From a virus, in the IMG/VR virus record IMGVR_UViG_3300035698_006986, positions 1 through 23,030 of that record: 23,030 bases of DNA. One strand, 5' to 3'. Below the pieces are notes generated by a model, which was given only the letters and a program-made list of their open reading frames with translations, was not told where the DNA came from and ran no database searches. Position 1 is the stretch's first letter. Each line of letters starts with the position of its first letter. The position numbers were made by a program, and so were the translations under genes. This document shows positions 4,903-11,914 of the stretch, one piece after another.

Positions 4903-5128
4903 TTTGAGTACAGGTAGAGATTATAAGTATGATACAGAATACCAAGCAAGTCCTGAACAGAAGAAACGAAGAGCAGCTAGGAATAAGGATCGTAGAGCAG
5001 CATTGAAGTCAGGGATTGCTAAGAAGGGCGATAACACTGATGTTGACCATCGTGATAAAAACCCAAAGAATCATTCAAAGAAGAATGTACACGTTATGGA
5101 TAGGTCGAAGAACAGGGCTAAGAAATGA
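4880..5128 (+). CDS. HNH-like small basic protein
   Basis: Very basic protein of 82 residues (85 if the upstream in-frame ATG at 4871 is used; AAGGG directly abuts that ATG, so the ATG at 4880, nine bases from it, fits better). After a lysine/arginine-rich stretch comes DVDHRDKNPKNHSKKN, about residues 54-69 from this start, resembling the beta-beta-alpha core of HNH nucleases (Asp-His, then Asn residues). It lacks the usual CxxC pairs. Small HNH proteins encoded beside terminase genes are known in several phages to assist DNA cleavage during packaging; here that role is inferred from position and motif. It overlaps the preceding gene and shares ATGA with the small terminase. Confidence 0.65.
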   Translation: MQKKRVNNLSTGRDYKYDTEYQASPEQKKRRAARNKDRRAALKSGIAKKGDNTDVDHRDKNPKNHSKKNVHVMDRSKNRAKK

Positions 5129-5619
5129 ATAAACCAAAGGGTAAAACAAGTAAAGTACATACTCACGGCAACCTAACAGAACAACAAGAGAACTTCTGTA
5201 TTGCCTATGTGCTTATTAATAATTTTGATGCTGCTGAGTCAGTAGAGACTGCCGGATATAAGTTTGAGGCAGTGAATGATAAAGATAACGAGAGTAATAA
5301 ACGCAAACAAGCACGTATTTTACTAAACAACCCAAAGATTAAAGAACGTATAGCTAAGTTAGTAGATGAACGTGATAATCAGACAATTATCGATAAGACA
5401 TTTGTTAAAAGTGGGCTTAAGAAGCTCGCTATGAGTGCAAACAATGAGAATACTCAAGTAAAAGCATTTGAACTTCTTGGTAAAGAATTAGGTATGTTTG
5501 TGAATAAAGAAGAGATTAGTTTAACTGATGATCCGGGAGAAATTGTTAAAAAGGCATTTGAATCCCGCATTTTGAAATTACATAAGAAAGACGATAATGA
5601 TGAAACAGAGGTATCTTAA
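5125..5619 (+). CDS. Terminase small subunit
   Basis: 164 residues. The N-terminal half has the helix-turn-helix DNA-binding arrangement typical of small terminases (LTEQQENFCIAYVLINNFDA, residues 17-36, then AESVETAGYK), followed by ARILLNNPKIKERIAKLVDE, the conserved segment in which tandem repeats and helices pack, and a C-terminal oligomerisation/helical region with VKAFELLGKELGMFV at about residues 112-126. It would recognise the packaging site on concatemeric DNA and hand it to the large subunit. Overlaps the HNH-like gene by four bases (ATGA); the large subunit gene lies about 700 bases downstream rather than adjacent, with three small genes and a structured RNA element between. Confidence 0.85.
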   Translation: MNKPKGKTSKVHTHGNLTEQQENFCIAYVLINNFDAAESVETAGYKFEAVNDKDNESNKRKQARILLNNPKIKERIAKLVDERDNQTIIDKTFVKSGLKKLAMSANNENTQVKAFELLGKELGMFVNKEEISLTDDPGEIVKKAFESRILKLHKKDDNDETEVS

Positions 5620-5773
5620 TGAAATATCCTCGTCTATTATAGGCTATTTCAGCACAGAGTCAATAGGGAATTGTGGAGAAGATTATTTGAATGTTTATGA
5701 TCTTTTAGAAATAAAACTAGGACATATGTTTGATCTTTTAGAAGAAACAGTGTGTGAAGAGGAGGATGAGTGA
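5600..5773 (+). CDS. Small acidic hypothetical protein
   Basis: A 57-residue frame beginning MKQRYLNEISSSIIGYFSTE, in a different frame from the small terminase whose end it overlaps by 20 bases (an ATG one codon earlier is also possible). It ends in a strongly acidic tail, EETVCEEEDE. No strong ribosome binding site is seen, so translation probably depends on coupling to the preceding gene. Support comes from the tight packing: its stop overlaps the GTG start of the next gene, and the frame accounts for a space otherwise empty. No function assigned. Confidence 0.5.
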   Translation: MKQRYLNEISSSIIGYFSTESIGNCGEDYLNVYDLLEIKLGHMFDLLEETVCEEEDE

Positions 5774-5949
5774 ATAAAAAAATACAAGTTGGGTATGGAA
5801 GCCATACTAGGGGATCTACTAAAAAAGGACTATATGGTAAACAGCGTTCTGGTAAGTTAAAAGAGAATGGTGGTTTTTCAGGACAGCCCACAGTAGGCTA
5901 TGTTAATATACCAGAAGAACGCTGGGAACAGATCGATTGGAATAAATAA
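5770..5949 (+). CDS. Small hypothetical protein with GTG start
   Basis: A 59-residue frame started by GTG at 5770-5772, with AGGAGG four bases upstream (5760-5765) and the upstream stop overlapping as GTGA. The protein is glycine- and lysine-rich in the first half (GYGSHTRGSTKKGLYGKQRSGK) and has a VGYVNIPEERWEQIDW ending. The opposite strand is also open over part of this stretch but has no ribosome binding site and reads as low-complexity hydrophobic sequence, so it is discarded. No family recognised. Confidence 0.55.
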   Translation: MNKKIQVGYGSHTRGSTKKGLYGKQRSGKLKENGGFSGQPTVGYVNIPEERWEQIDWNK

Positions 5950-5951
5950 TA

Positions 5952-6128
5952 TTGTTTGATAGAGAGCAGTTCTGTACTAAATGTAACATTATAACAACAC
6001 ATAATAATGGTCATTGTAAATCCTGTAGAATATATATAAAGAAAAAAGAAACACATGAGCGTAACAGGCTCACAGAAAAACAACAAAAACTGAGACTCAT
6101 TGAGGGCATCCCGTTAAATAAGACGTAA
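5952..6128 (+). CDS. Small zinc-finger-like protein, probable TTG start
   Basis: A 58-residue frame with two CxxC pairs: CTKC at residues 8-11 and CKSC at 22-25, with GHC before the second pair, as in compact zinc ribbons, followed by a basic helix (RIYIKKKETHERNRL). No ATG precedes the cysteines; TTG at 5952 is the best start, though only a weak GGA lies upstream. The cysteine pattern is the main reason for calling it. It lies just before the structured RNA element and may bind nucleic acid, possibly that RNA or packaging-site DNA; this last point is speculation. Confidence 0.45.
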   Translation: MFDREQFCTKCNIITTHNNGHCKSCRIYIKKKETHERNRLTEKQQKLRLIEGIPLNKT

Positions 6129-6294
6129 TGGTAGGTGGATGACGTGGCGTTGCTAAACTTAGTTTCCTCCCTAAGCAGTACGCGATCCTAGACCCAGTTT
6201 GCATAAGCAAAGAGTTAGCAGGGGAATAGCATACCAAGGATGAGCGACCTGAAAGTCTTTAAGAGTTAGTTGTCTTATGATAGCTAACTCTTTT
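6129..6294 (+). ncRNA. Candidate structured RNA upstream of large terminase
   Basis: About 165 non-coding bases between a small gene and the large terminase. Visible helices: closing TGGTA/TACCA (6129-6133 with 6232-6236); an extended hairpin GCG-TTG-CTTAG / CTAAG-CAG-CGC (6147-6183); TTTGC-ATAA-GCAAA (6198-6211); ATCC/GGAT (6185-6188 with 6238-6241, an alternative pairing); GAC/GTC (6246-6257); and a final terminator hairpin (6261-6292) with TTTT. It may be an independent small RNA, a leader/attenuator controlling the terminase gene, or an RNA that functions in packaging. No known RNA family was recognised, and I could not fold it computationally. Confidence 0.45.
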
Positions 6295-6296
6295 AT
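6261..6296 (+). terminator. Strong stem-loop terminator before large terminase
   Basis: AAGAGTTAG (6261-6269) pairs with CTAACTCTT (6284-6292), extendable through wobble pairs to about 14 bp with a TTAT loop, followed by TTAT. The large terminase start is only 15 bases further and has no good ribosome binding site, so termination or read-through here could set its level. Confidence 0.6.
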
Positions 6297-6310
6297 AATT
6301 CAAAGAAAAA

Positions 6311-8299
6311 ATGATGAATAGAAAAAAAAGATTACGTTATGCAGATATATTTACCCCTGAGATAATAGCATATTATCAGAAGCATATTGTAGAATTTGTT
6401 GAAGATTGTATTTTTCAAAATGACGAAGAATTTAGTTTGTCGGAACAACAAAAAGAGTTCTTATTATCAATACAAAACAACAAAAGAACAGCAGCTAAGT
6501 CCGGAAAAGGCGTAGGTAAAACGAGTTCTATATCCTTTGTGATCCTATGGTTCCTTTGTGTTTTTGATAACCCCAAGATAGTATGTACGGCTCCCTCCTT
6601 TCCTACATTGAAGTCTGCATTGTGGCCTGAAGTGGCTCTATGGCTCAATAGAAGTGTATTTAAAGACATCTTCGAGCATACCTCAGAACGCCTTTATCTC
6701 ATAGAAAAGCCTAAGAACTGGTGGGCAGAACCTCGTACAGCACGAGATAAAGAGTCTATGCAGGGACTACATGCTGATAACCTACTTATTCTCGTTGATG
6801 AGGCCTCTGGTGTGGCAGACGAGATTATAGAGGCATGTGATACCACTCTTACAAGTAAAAACAATAAGGTTGCGCTTGTAGGGAACCCCACAAGAATATC
6901 AGGGTTCTTTTTTGATTGTTTTAATAAGTTCAAACACCGTTGGGAGAAGTTTACCTTCAATGCAGAAGAATCTCCTTTCGTTAAAAAAGAACAGATAGAC
7001 TATTATTCAGAAAAATATGGCAGAAATCACCCACAATACCTAGTCAATGTACGTGGTGAGTTTCCAGAAGGTAACTCAGATTCCTTTATAAGCCTCTCAG
7101 ATGTCGTAGATGCTACTAATAGGACAGTTGTGCCAATAGGAGTGGTAGAGATAGGCTGTGACGTAGCTCGCTTTGGTGACGATTCTACAGTTGTCTACTG
7201 GAGACATGGATATAAGGTATTCCCAGCGAAAACATTACCTAAAAGCAGTGTACCAGAAGTGGTAGACCTTGTACTTAAAACCGTTGAAGAAGCCAGAGCG
7301 ATAACAGGACTACAGGACAAGATTAAAGTGAAGGTAGACGATACTGGTATCGGAGGAGGGGTCACAGACTATCTGATGCTGGATAGAGCACATAATATAG
7401 ATGTTGTTCCATGTAATTTTGGTGGTAAGGGCAATGACATATACCACAACGAATCATCTATTATGTGGGGAACTCTAAGAGACGTTATACGATTCTTAGA
7501 CTTACCAGATGACTCTAAATTAGTTGAAGAACTATCTTCCAGACGCTTTAATTTGTCTTCAGTTGGTAGAACAGCAATAGAGCCAAAAAGCCAGTTCAAG
7601 AAGGATTTTAAGTCTTCTCCTGATAGAGCAGATGCGCTTGTACTATGTTTTGCTACAAAAGCAGCAGAGAAACGAGTATTACAGAAGTTTGATACATTAG
7701 ATCCAGATATTATTAAAGATAAGTTCTCTTATACCGGAGAAGACAAGTTTTGCTCTATATATATAACAAAAGATCTTTCTGCTTCTATTCTTTACTGTAT
7801 ATGGAACGGTAGTAATATACATATATATGATGAACACGTAGGAGATGAGTCTTTAGCACATATGGCATATATTATATCTGGTCATGGAAAAATGACTAGA
7901 ATAATAGGCAATAGTAATATGTTTGGTAAGACTGGAGAAGATGTAGCTTCTAAATTTAGGAAGTTTAAGATTAATATTACCGAGAATGTTACTTACAACG
8001 AACTTGGTGCTATAGAGATGCTTGGTGTATTAACATCACAGAAAAGAATACTTATACAGAAGAACTGTACTAAAACAATAGAACAAATGAGTAAATGGAA
8101 GATAGATGGCAAGAGATTAGAACAAGAAAAGTCATTTGGTCTTTGTTATGCACTAACAAATATTATATCTTTCTTAAAAAGAAAACTTGAGTATAAACCA
8201 CAAGTTGATTACTTTACACCATATACCACTGACAAAGATAACTTTTTAAAGAATATAACAAAAGATATATCTACAAAGAATTCATGGATGTTAAATTAA
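6311..8299 (+). CDS. Terminase large subunit with C-terminal extension
   Basis: 662 residues. ATPase domain: Walker A GKGVGKT at residues 65-71, Walker B LILVDEAS at 159-166 with the catalytic Glu after Asp, coupling motif VALVGNP at 187-193. Nuclease domain: IGCDVARFGDDST at 281-293, VKVDDTGIGGG at 340-350 and SPDRADALVL at 436-445, giving the three acidic clusters of the RNase H-like fold. Ordinary large terminases end near here. The remaining ~200 residues begin again with a similar layout (SIYITKDLSASILYCIWNG, then IIGNSNMFG, then a final helix SFGLCYALTNIISFL) but without the acidic residues, suggesting a degenerate second nuclease-like domain. The two tandem ATGs at 6311 lack a strong ribosome binding site. 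Motor role: ATP-driven DNA translocation through the portal and concatemer cutting. Confidence 0.93.
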   Translation: MMNRKKRLRYADIFTPEIIAYYQKHIVEFVEDCIFQNDEEFSLSEQQKEFLLSIQNNKRTAAKSGKGVGKTSSISFVILWFLCVFDNPKIVCTAPSFPTLKSALWPEVALWLNRSVFKDIFEHTSERLYLIEKPKNWWAEPRTARDKESMQGLHADNLLILVDEASGVADEIIEACDTTLTSKNNKVALVGNPTRISGFFFDCFNKFKHRWEKFTFNAEESPFVKKEQIDYYSEKYGRNHPQYLVNVRGEFPEGNSDSFISLSDVVDATNRTVVPIGVVEIGCDVARFGDDSTVVYWRHGYKVFPAKTLPKSSVPEVVDLVLKTVEEARAITGLQDKIKVKVDDTGIGGGVTDYLMLDRAHNIDVVPCNFGGKGNDIYHNESSIMWGTLRDVIRFLDLPDDSKLVEELSSRRFNLSSVGRTAIEPKSQFKKDFKSSPDRADALVLCFATKAAEKRVLQKFDTLDPDIIKDKFSYTGEDKFCSIYITKDLSASILYCIWNGSNIHIYDEHVGDESLAHMAYIISGHGKMTRIIGNSNMFGKTGEDVASKFRKFKINITENVTYNELGAIEMLGVLTSQKRILIQKNCTKTIEQMSKWKIDGKRLEQEKSFGLCYALTNIISFLKRKLEYKPQVDYFTPYTTDKDNFLKNITKDISTKNSWMLN

Positions 8300-8304
8300 A
8301 GTTG

Positions 8305-8333
8305 TTGACTTCTATATTACATTACCTTATATT
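8305..8333 (+). promoter_or_regulatory. Promoter, TTGACTTCTA family
   Basis: TTGACT at 8305-8310, 17-bp spacer, TATATT at 8328-8333, six bases after the large terminase stop. It shares TTGACTTCTATAT with the promoter at 4007 and probably drives the structural operon beginning at 8352. Confidence 0.7.
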
Positions 8334-8351
8334 AGACATGGAGTACCATAT

Positions 8352-8588
8352 ATGTATACAATACGATGTCCAGAAGAACGAGAGCATAAAGCATCAAGTT
8401 CTAATGTAGTATATCCCACATGTGGTCATCTTTTAGCAATTATTGAAGACAGCGTTATATATTTAAGATGTCCAATTTGTAAGGTATTCTGGAAACTTAA
8501 TATAATTGATGGTAATAACGTAGAAATGCAAAAAGTTGACAAAGACACCAAGTTAAAATTATCAAGCAATATAAGAGTGGTATTATAA
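8352..8588 (+). CDS. Com-like zinc-binding protein
   Basis: 78 residues, ATG after a GGAG site. The centre, PTCGHLLAIIEDSVIYLRCPIC (residues 22-43), resembles Com-type small zinc proteins (Cys..Cys..LLA...IxCPxC), in which two cysteine knuckles bind zinc. Here the first knuckle is incomplete (Cys24 and His26, no obvious first Cys), the second is CPIC. In phage Mu, Com activates translation of an overlapping gene by binding its mRNA; this gene's stop overlaps the portal start (TAATG), an analogous arrangement, so regulation of portal translation is a reasonable but unproven idea. First gene after the promoter at 8305. Confidence 0.6.
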   Translation: MYTIRCPEEREHKASSSNVVYPTCGHLLAIIEDSVIYLRCPICKVFWKLNIIDGNNVEMQKVDKDTKLKLSSNIRVVL

Positions 8589-10663
8589 TGATCCCAGAAT
8601 TTCTACAGAAATTAAACCCATTCCCTCTTACAGACAAGCCAGTAAAAAATACACCTTCCAGTATGCCCGGTCTAACAGATAAGTTAGATAAGATTTCCTA
8701 TATAGAAAATGAATTTGATGCAGTTTTAAATGCAACAAAAGAAGATAGAGATAGATCATCCGAAAGTAATAAGTTATACTCTGGTTTTGATAACGGACAA
8801 TGGGACGCAGCAACGGTATCCCAGCTAAAAGCGGAAAACAGGAATCCGTTTCAAGGTAACTTTATAAGACAGAAGGTAGATGGTTTTGCTGGTATGCTTA
8901 CCAAGACCATTATGGATATTGATTTTGAGACAACCGATGACACTCAAATAGATTTAAGCAGAAAACTAAAGAAGGTAATGTATTCGGACAAGGAACTACT
9001 TGATTGGAATAGACATTATATTCGGGCAATAAAGAGTGGATGTGTTCATAGTTCCGTTTTAGAAATGTATGTTAGTACAGAATATAGTTCATTAGGTAAT
9101 ATTGGACTACGCTATGTTGAACCAGAACATGTTATTTTCGATCCATTTTGGGTTTCTAATGATTCGAGAGATCTCAAAAGAGCATTTAAAGTAGGTTATT
9201 TTACAGCAGAGCAAATTAAAGATAAGTGGCAACATAAGTCAGCAGAGATAGAAGAAGCCATTTTGTCTAAATTGTATAGTTCAACAGACTTTGACAACGG
9301 TGATATATTTAAAGATGGTTTTGCACACAAAGAATTAAATGAGCGTTATGGTGATACATATAGAGTTATAGAGTATCATCACATGCAGAATGAGAAACAC
9401 AAAGTAAGGTTCTCTCTGGCTGATGGTACTATTCTACCAGATAAAGAAGAAGAAGTAGAAGAGTATGCTATGGTCAATAGTGTAGATTTAACAATGGGAT
9501 CTATGCAAAAGACGCTTGAGATGAAAGTTTATTATATAACAACAATTTGTCCAGAGTTGAGTTATTCACTTTGTTTGGAAGATAGGCCTGGAGTTCTTCA
9601 GATAGGAAGATTGCCTTTCTTTCCGTGGTCTTCTGCTAGAATTAATGGCAAGGACTCAGGATTACCAGAATTACTTAAGAGTATACAGCAGACATATAAT
9701 AAACGTGAGTCGATGATTGACCACATGATTGCTACATCGGCTAATGGTTCAACATTAATAGACCCTGACCTAGTTGATGGTGATGAAGCTAAGATGGAGC
9801 GGTTACAGAGTAACTGGAATAATCCATCATATAAAGATTGGGCAGCACCGGGATCTATTTCTTCAGGTAAAAATTTCTTCCAGTCAATGCCTAAGAATAA
9901 CATAGATTTTTCCATTATAAGTGAAATTACACGTATGATGGATCTATCAGATAGAATTGGTGGACAATCAGCTACCAGTGATGGTAGAGCAGAATATTCA
10001 GCAGAGTCTGGTATATTATTTGCTAGAAAACAATTGCAGGCAGAAATATCCAATACCACTGTTTTGAAAAGTGTTGAGTATTTGTGGAATGAAATAGGAG
10101 AGGCTTATTTCTTTGCTGCTAAGAAGATTTACGGTAATGTATATAGAGAATTTTCAGTTCCTTCTACTGGTGAAAAGATAGAGTTGAATAAGCCGGTTAC
10201 TACACAAGAAGGAACAACTGTTGAAAATGATCTTTCAAAATTATCAAGATTAAAGGTTATTGTAACACAGTCTCCTGAAGGAGTATCACAGAAAGCTGTA
10301 GATAGGGCTATTAACATAGAATTTTTACGTGTACTTGGTAATGAGAACCCACTGGCTAGAGCAACAGCAATACATAACATAATGGGCACGTTGTCTCATT
10401 CGAGTGTTGAGAAAAAGAACTTTGAAGAAGCTGCTGAGATAGAGAAGGAATTAGTACTCAACAGAGTTGCCACAGAATTGATGCAACTTAAGGCAGCACA
10501 AGTACAGATACAGGCACAGATGCAGCCACAGCAGCCTCAGATGGGGCAAGGAGAGCAGGGTGGGCAAGAAGGTGGGCAACAGGAGGGTCAGCCTCCTCAG
10601 CCAGCAGGGAACCCTATGGCGACAGAACAGGGCAATAATTTGGCAGTAAGTCAACAACAATAA
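8588..10663 (+). CDS. Portal protein (P22-like)
   Basis: 691 residues, in the order terminase, portal, scaffold, capsid. The N-terminal region (NKLYSGFDNGQW, then QGNFIRQKVDGFAGMLTK) and the central part with long helices resemble P22-type portal proteins, which form the dodecameric ring at one capsid vertex through which DNA enters and leaves. The last ~60 residues are a low-complexity Gln/Gly/Pro tail (for example QQPQMGQGEQGGQEGGQQEG), likely disordered or, by analogy with P22, a coiled barrel extension reaching into the head. The start shares one base with the stop of the Com-like gene; translation is therefore probably coupled. Confidence 0.88.
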   Translation: MIPEFLQKLNPFPLTDKPVKNTPSSMPGLTDKLDKISYIENEFDAVLNATKEDRDRSSESNKLYSGFDNGQWDAATVSQLKAENRNPFQGNFIRQKVDGFAGMLTKTIMDIDFETTDDTQIDLSRKLKKVMYSDKELLDWNRHYIRAIKSGCVHSSVLEMYVSTEYSSLGNIGLRYVEPEHVIFDPFWVSNDSRDLKRAFKVGYFTAEQIKDKWQHKSAEIEEAILSKLYSSTDFDNGDIFKDGFAHKELNERYGDTYRVIEYHHMQNEKHKVRFSLADGTILPDKEEEVEEYAMVNSVDLTMGSMQKTLEMKVYYITTICPELSYSLCLEDRPGVLQIGRLPFFPWSSARINGKDSGLPELLKSIQQTYNKRESMIDHMIATSANGSTLIDPDLVDGDEAKMERLQSNWNNPSYKDWAAPGSISSGKNFFQSMPKNNIDFSIISEITRMMDLSDRIGGQSATSDGRAEYSAESGILFARKQLQAEISNTTVLKSVEYLWNEIGEAYFFAAKKIYGNVYREFSVPSTGEKIELNKPVTTQEGTTVENDLSKLSRLKVIVTQSPEGVSQKAVDRAINIEFLRVLGNENPLARATAIHNIMGTLSHSSVEKKNFEEAAEIEKELVLNRVATELMQLKAAQVQIQAQMQPQQPQMGQGEQGGQEGGQQEGQPPQPAGNPMATEQGNNLAVSQQQ

Positions 10664-10687
10664 TTAGCACAAAGCTAAGGAGACATT

Positions 10688-11899
10688 ATGAGTGAAGTCA
10701 AGGAAATGACAGCAGAAGAGATTCAGAGAGAAATGTATGAAAACAACAACACTGATGTTATAAATGGTGTTATCAATGGTACTATTAAAGCCAGATCAGA
10801 AGTAGTGGAACAGGACACTGAAGATCAGGTAGAAAATACAACAGAAGAACCGGACATTCAACCGGACATAGAAGAGACAAAAACAGAGATAAGCGAATTG
10901 GAACAAGTTCGCAGACATAACGAATTTCTGAAGCAACAACAAAATGAAATCAAACGCATTGAAGCTGAAGAAAAACGTCAGATAATTTATGAACGAGAGC
11001 AAGAACGTAAGCGAAGAGAAGAACTTGAAAAAGAACTACAAACGCTTAAAGACGCATCTATTAAAGAAAGCCCTCTTTCCCCTACGGTTGAAGACGATGA
11101 TGAAGAATATGCTTCCTCATATAGCCGTAAGACAAGGCAGATGATAAAAGAGCTAAAAGACGGTTTTGGTCAAGGTGCTTCGACCGATCCTAAACTTAAA
11201 GATTTTATTAATAAGTTTGAACTAAAGGAACGTGAAGAAGAATCAAAAAGAGCAGAACGGAAACAAATGGATGAAATTGAGCGGTTTCAATCAAACTATT
11301 CCGAACTGAAGACAGAGCGACCAATTGCCGAGATACATAAAGAGTATGTAAACTTCACTGATGAACTTACCAGTGCCATGAATTTAAAAAATACAGGGCA
11401 AGTAATTAGGGCAGTAGAAGATTACTACAAAGACGGTGATTCTAAAAAAATTGCCGACAAGTACGGGATTAAGCCCCCAAAAGATTACAATAAGTATAAA
11501 GTTATTGTTGATCTTATTGATTTGAAGCGTGGGGTCGAATATAATCCGTATTCAGGAAAAGAAAATCCCATTCTTGATGAGAATGGAAATAGAATTCGTT
11601 ATCGTTCTTTAGATGAGGCTTATAAAGTCAGTCATTATTATGACGATATTAATAAGCATGTTATTAATGCACAGAAGAATATGCAGAAAAAACTTCTGGA
11701 ACTTAATAACGCACCTGTTACGATGGATACAACAGAAGTTAGTACACCAGAACAGGTACAGACTCTTGAGAGTGATAGAGAACTTTTTGCATTAGATCCT
11801 CGTCAGTATGAGAAAAACCCAGAACTAAAGAAAGCGGTATTTGAAGCATATGCTAGGCGTGGTGTTGAACCACCAAAATACCGTGGAAGAAAATTTTAA
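10688..11899 (+). CDS. Putative scaffolding protein
   Basis: 403 residues, with an AAGGAG ribosome binding site. It is highly charged, Glu/Lys/Arg-rich, with a long coiled-coil segment at about residues 62-122 (EISELEQVRRHNEFLKQQQN and onward) and an acidic linker DDDEEYASS. The end is strongly basic (RRGVEPPKYRGRKF), as in scaffolding proteins whose C-terminal basic end contacts the coat protein. Placed between portal and major capsid genes, the normal position for scaffold. No protease signature is visible. The call rests on position and composition rather than on sequence similarity. Confidence 0.7.
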   Translation: MSEVKEMTAEEIQREMYENNNTDVINGVINGTIKARSEVVEQDTEDQVENTTEEPDIQPDIEETKTEISELEQVRRHNEFLKQQQNEIKRIEAEEKRQIIYEREQERKRREELEKELQTLKDASIKESPLSPTVEDDDEEYASSYSRKTRQMIKELKDGFGQGASTDPKLKDFINKFELKEREEESKRAERKQMDEIERFQSNYSELKTERPIAEIHKEYVNFTDELTSAMNLKNTGQVIRAVEDYYKDGDSKKIADKYGIKPPKDYNKYKVIVDLIDLKRGVEYNPYSGKENPILDENGNRIRYRSLDEAYKVSHYYDDINKHVINAQKNMQKKLLELNNAPVTMDTTEVSTPEQVQTLESDRELFALDPRQYEKNPELKKAVFEAYARRGVEPPKYRGRKF

Positions 11900-11914
11900 A
11901 GGAAATAAATAATT

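Noticed and set aside
5649-5891. Open minus-strand frame of 80 codons
   Set aside because: No ribosome binding site, low-complexity translation, and it is antisense to two well-packed small plus-strand genes.
6238-6262. Hammerhead ribozyme core (GATGAG ... GAAA)
   Set aside because: The conserved CUGAUGA and the cleavage-site arrangement are missing.
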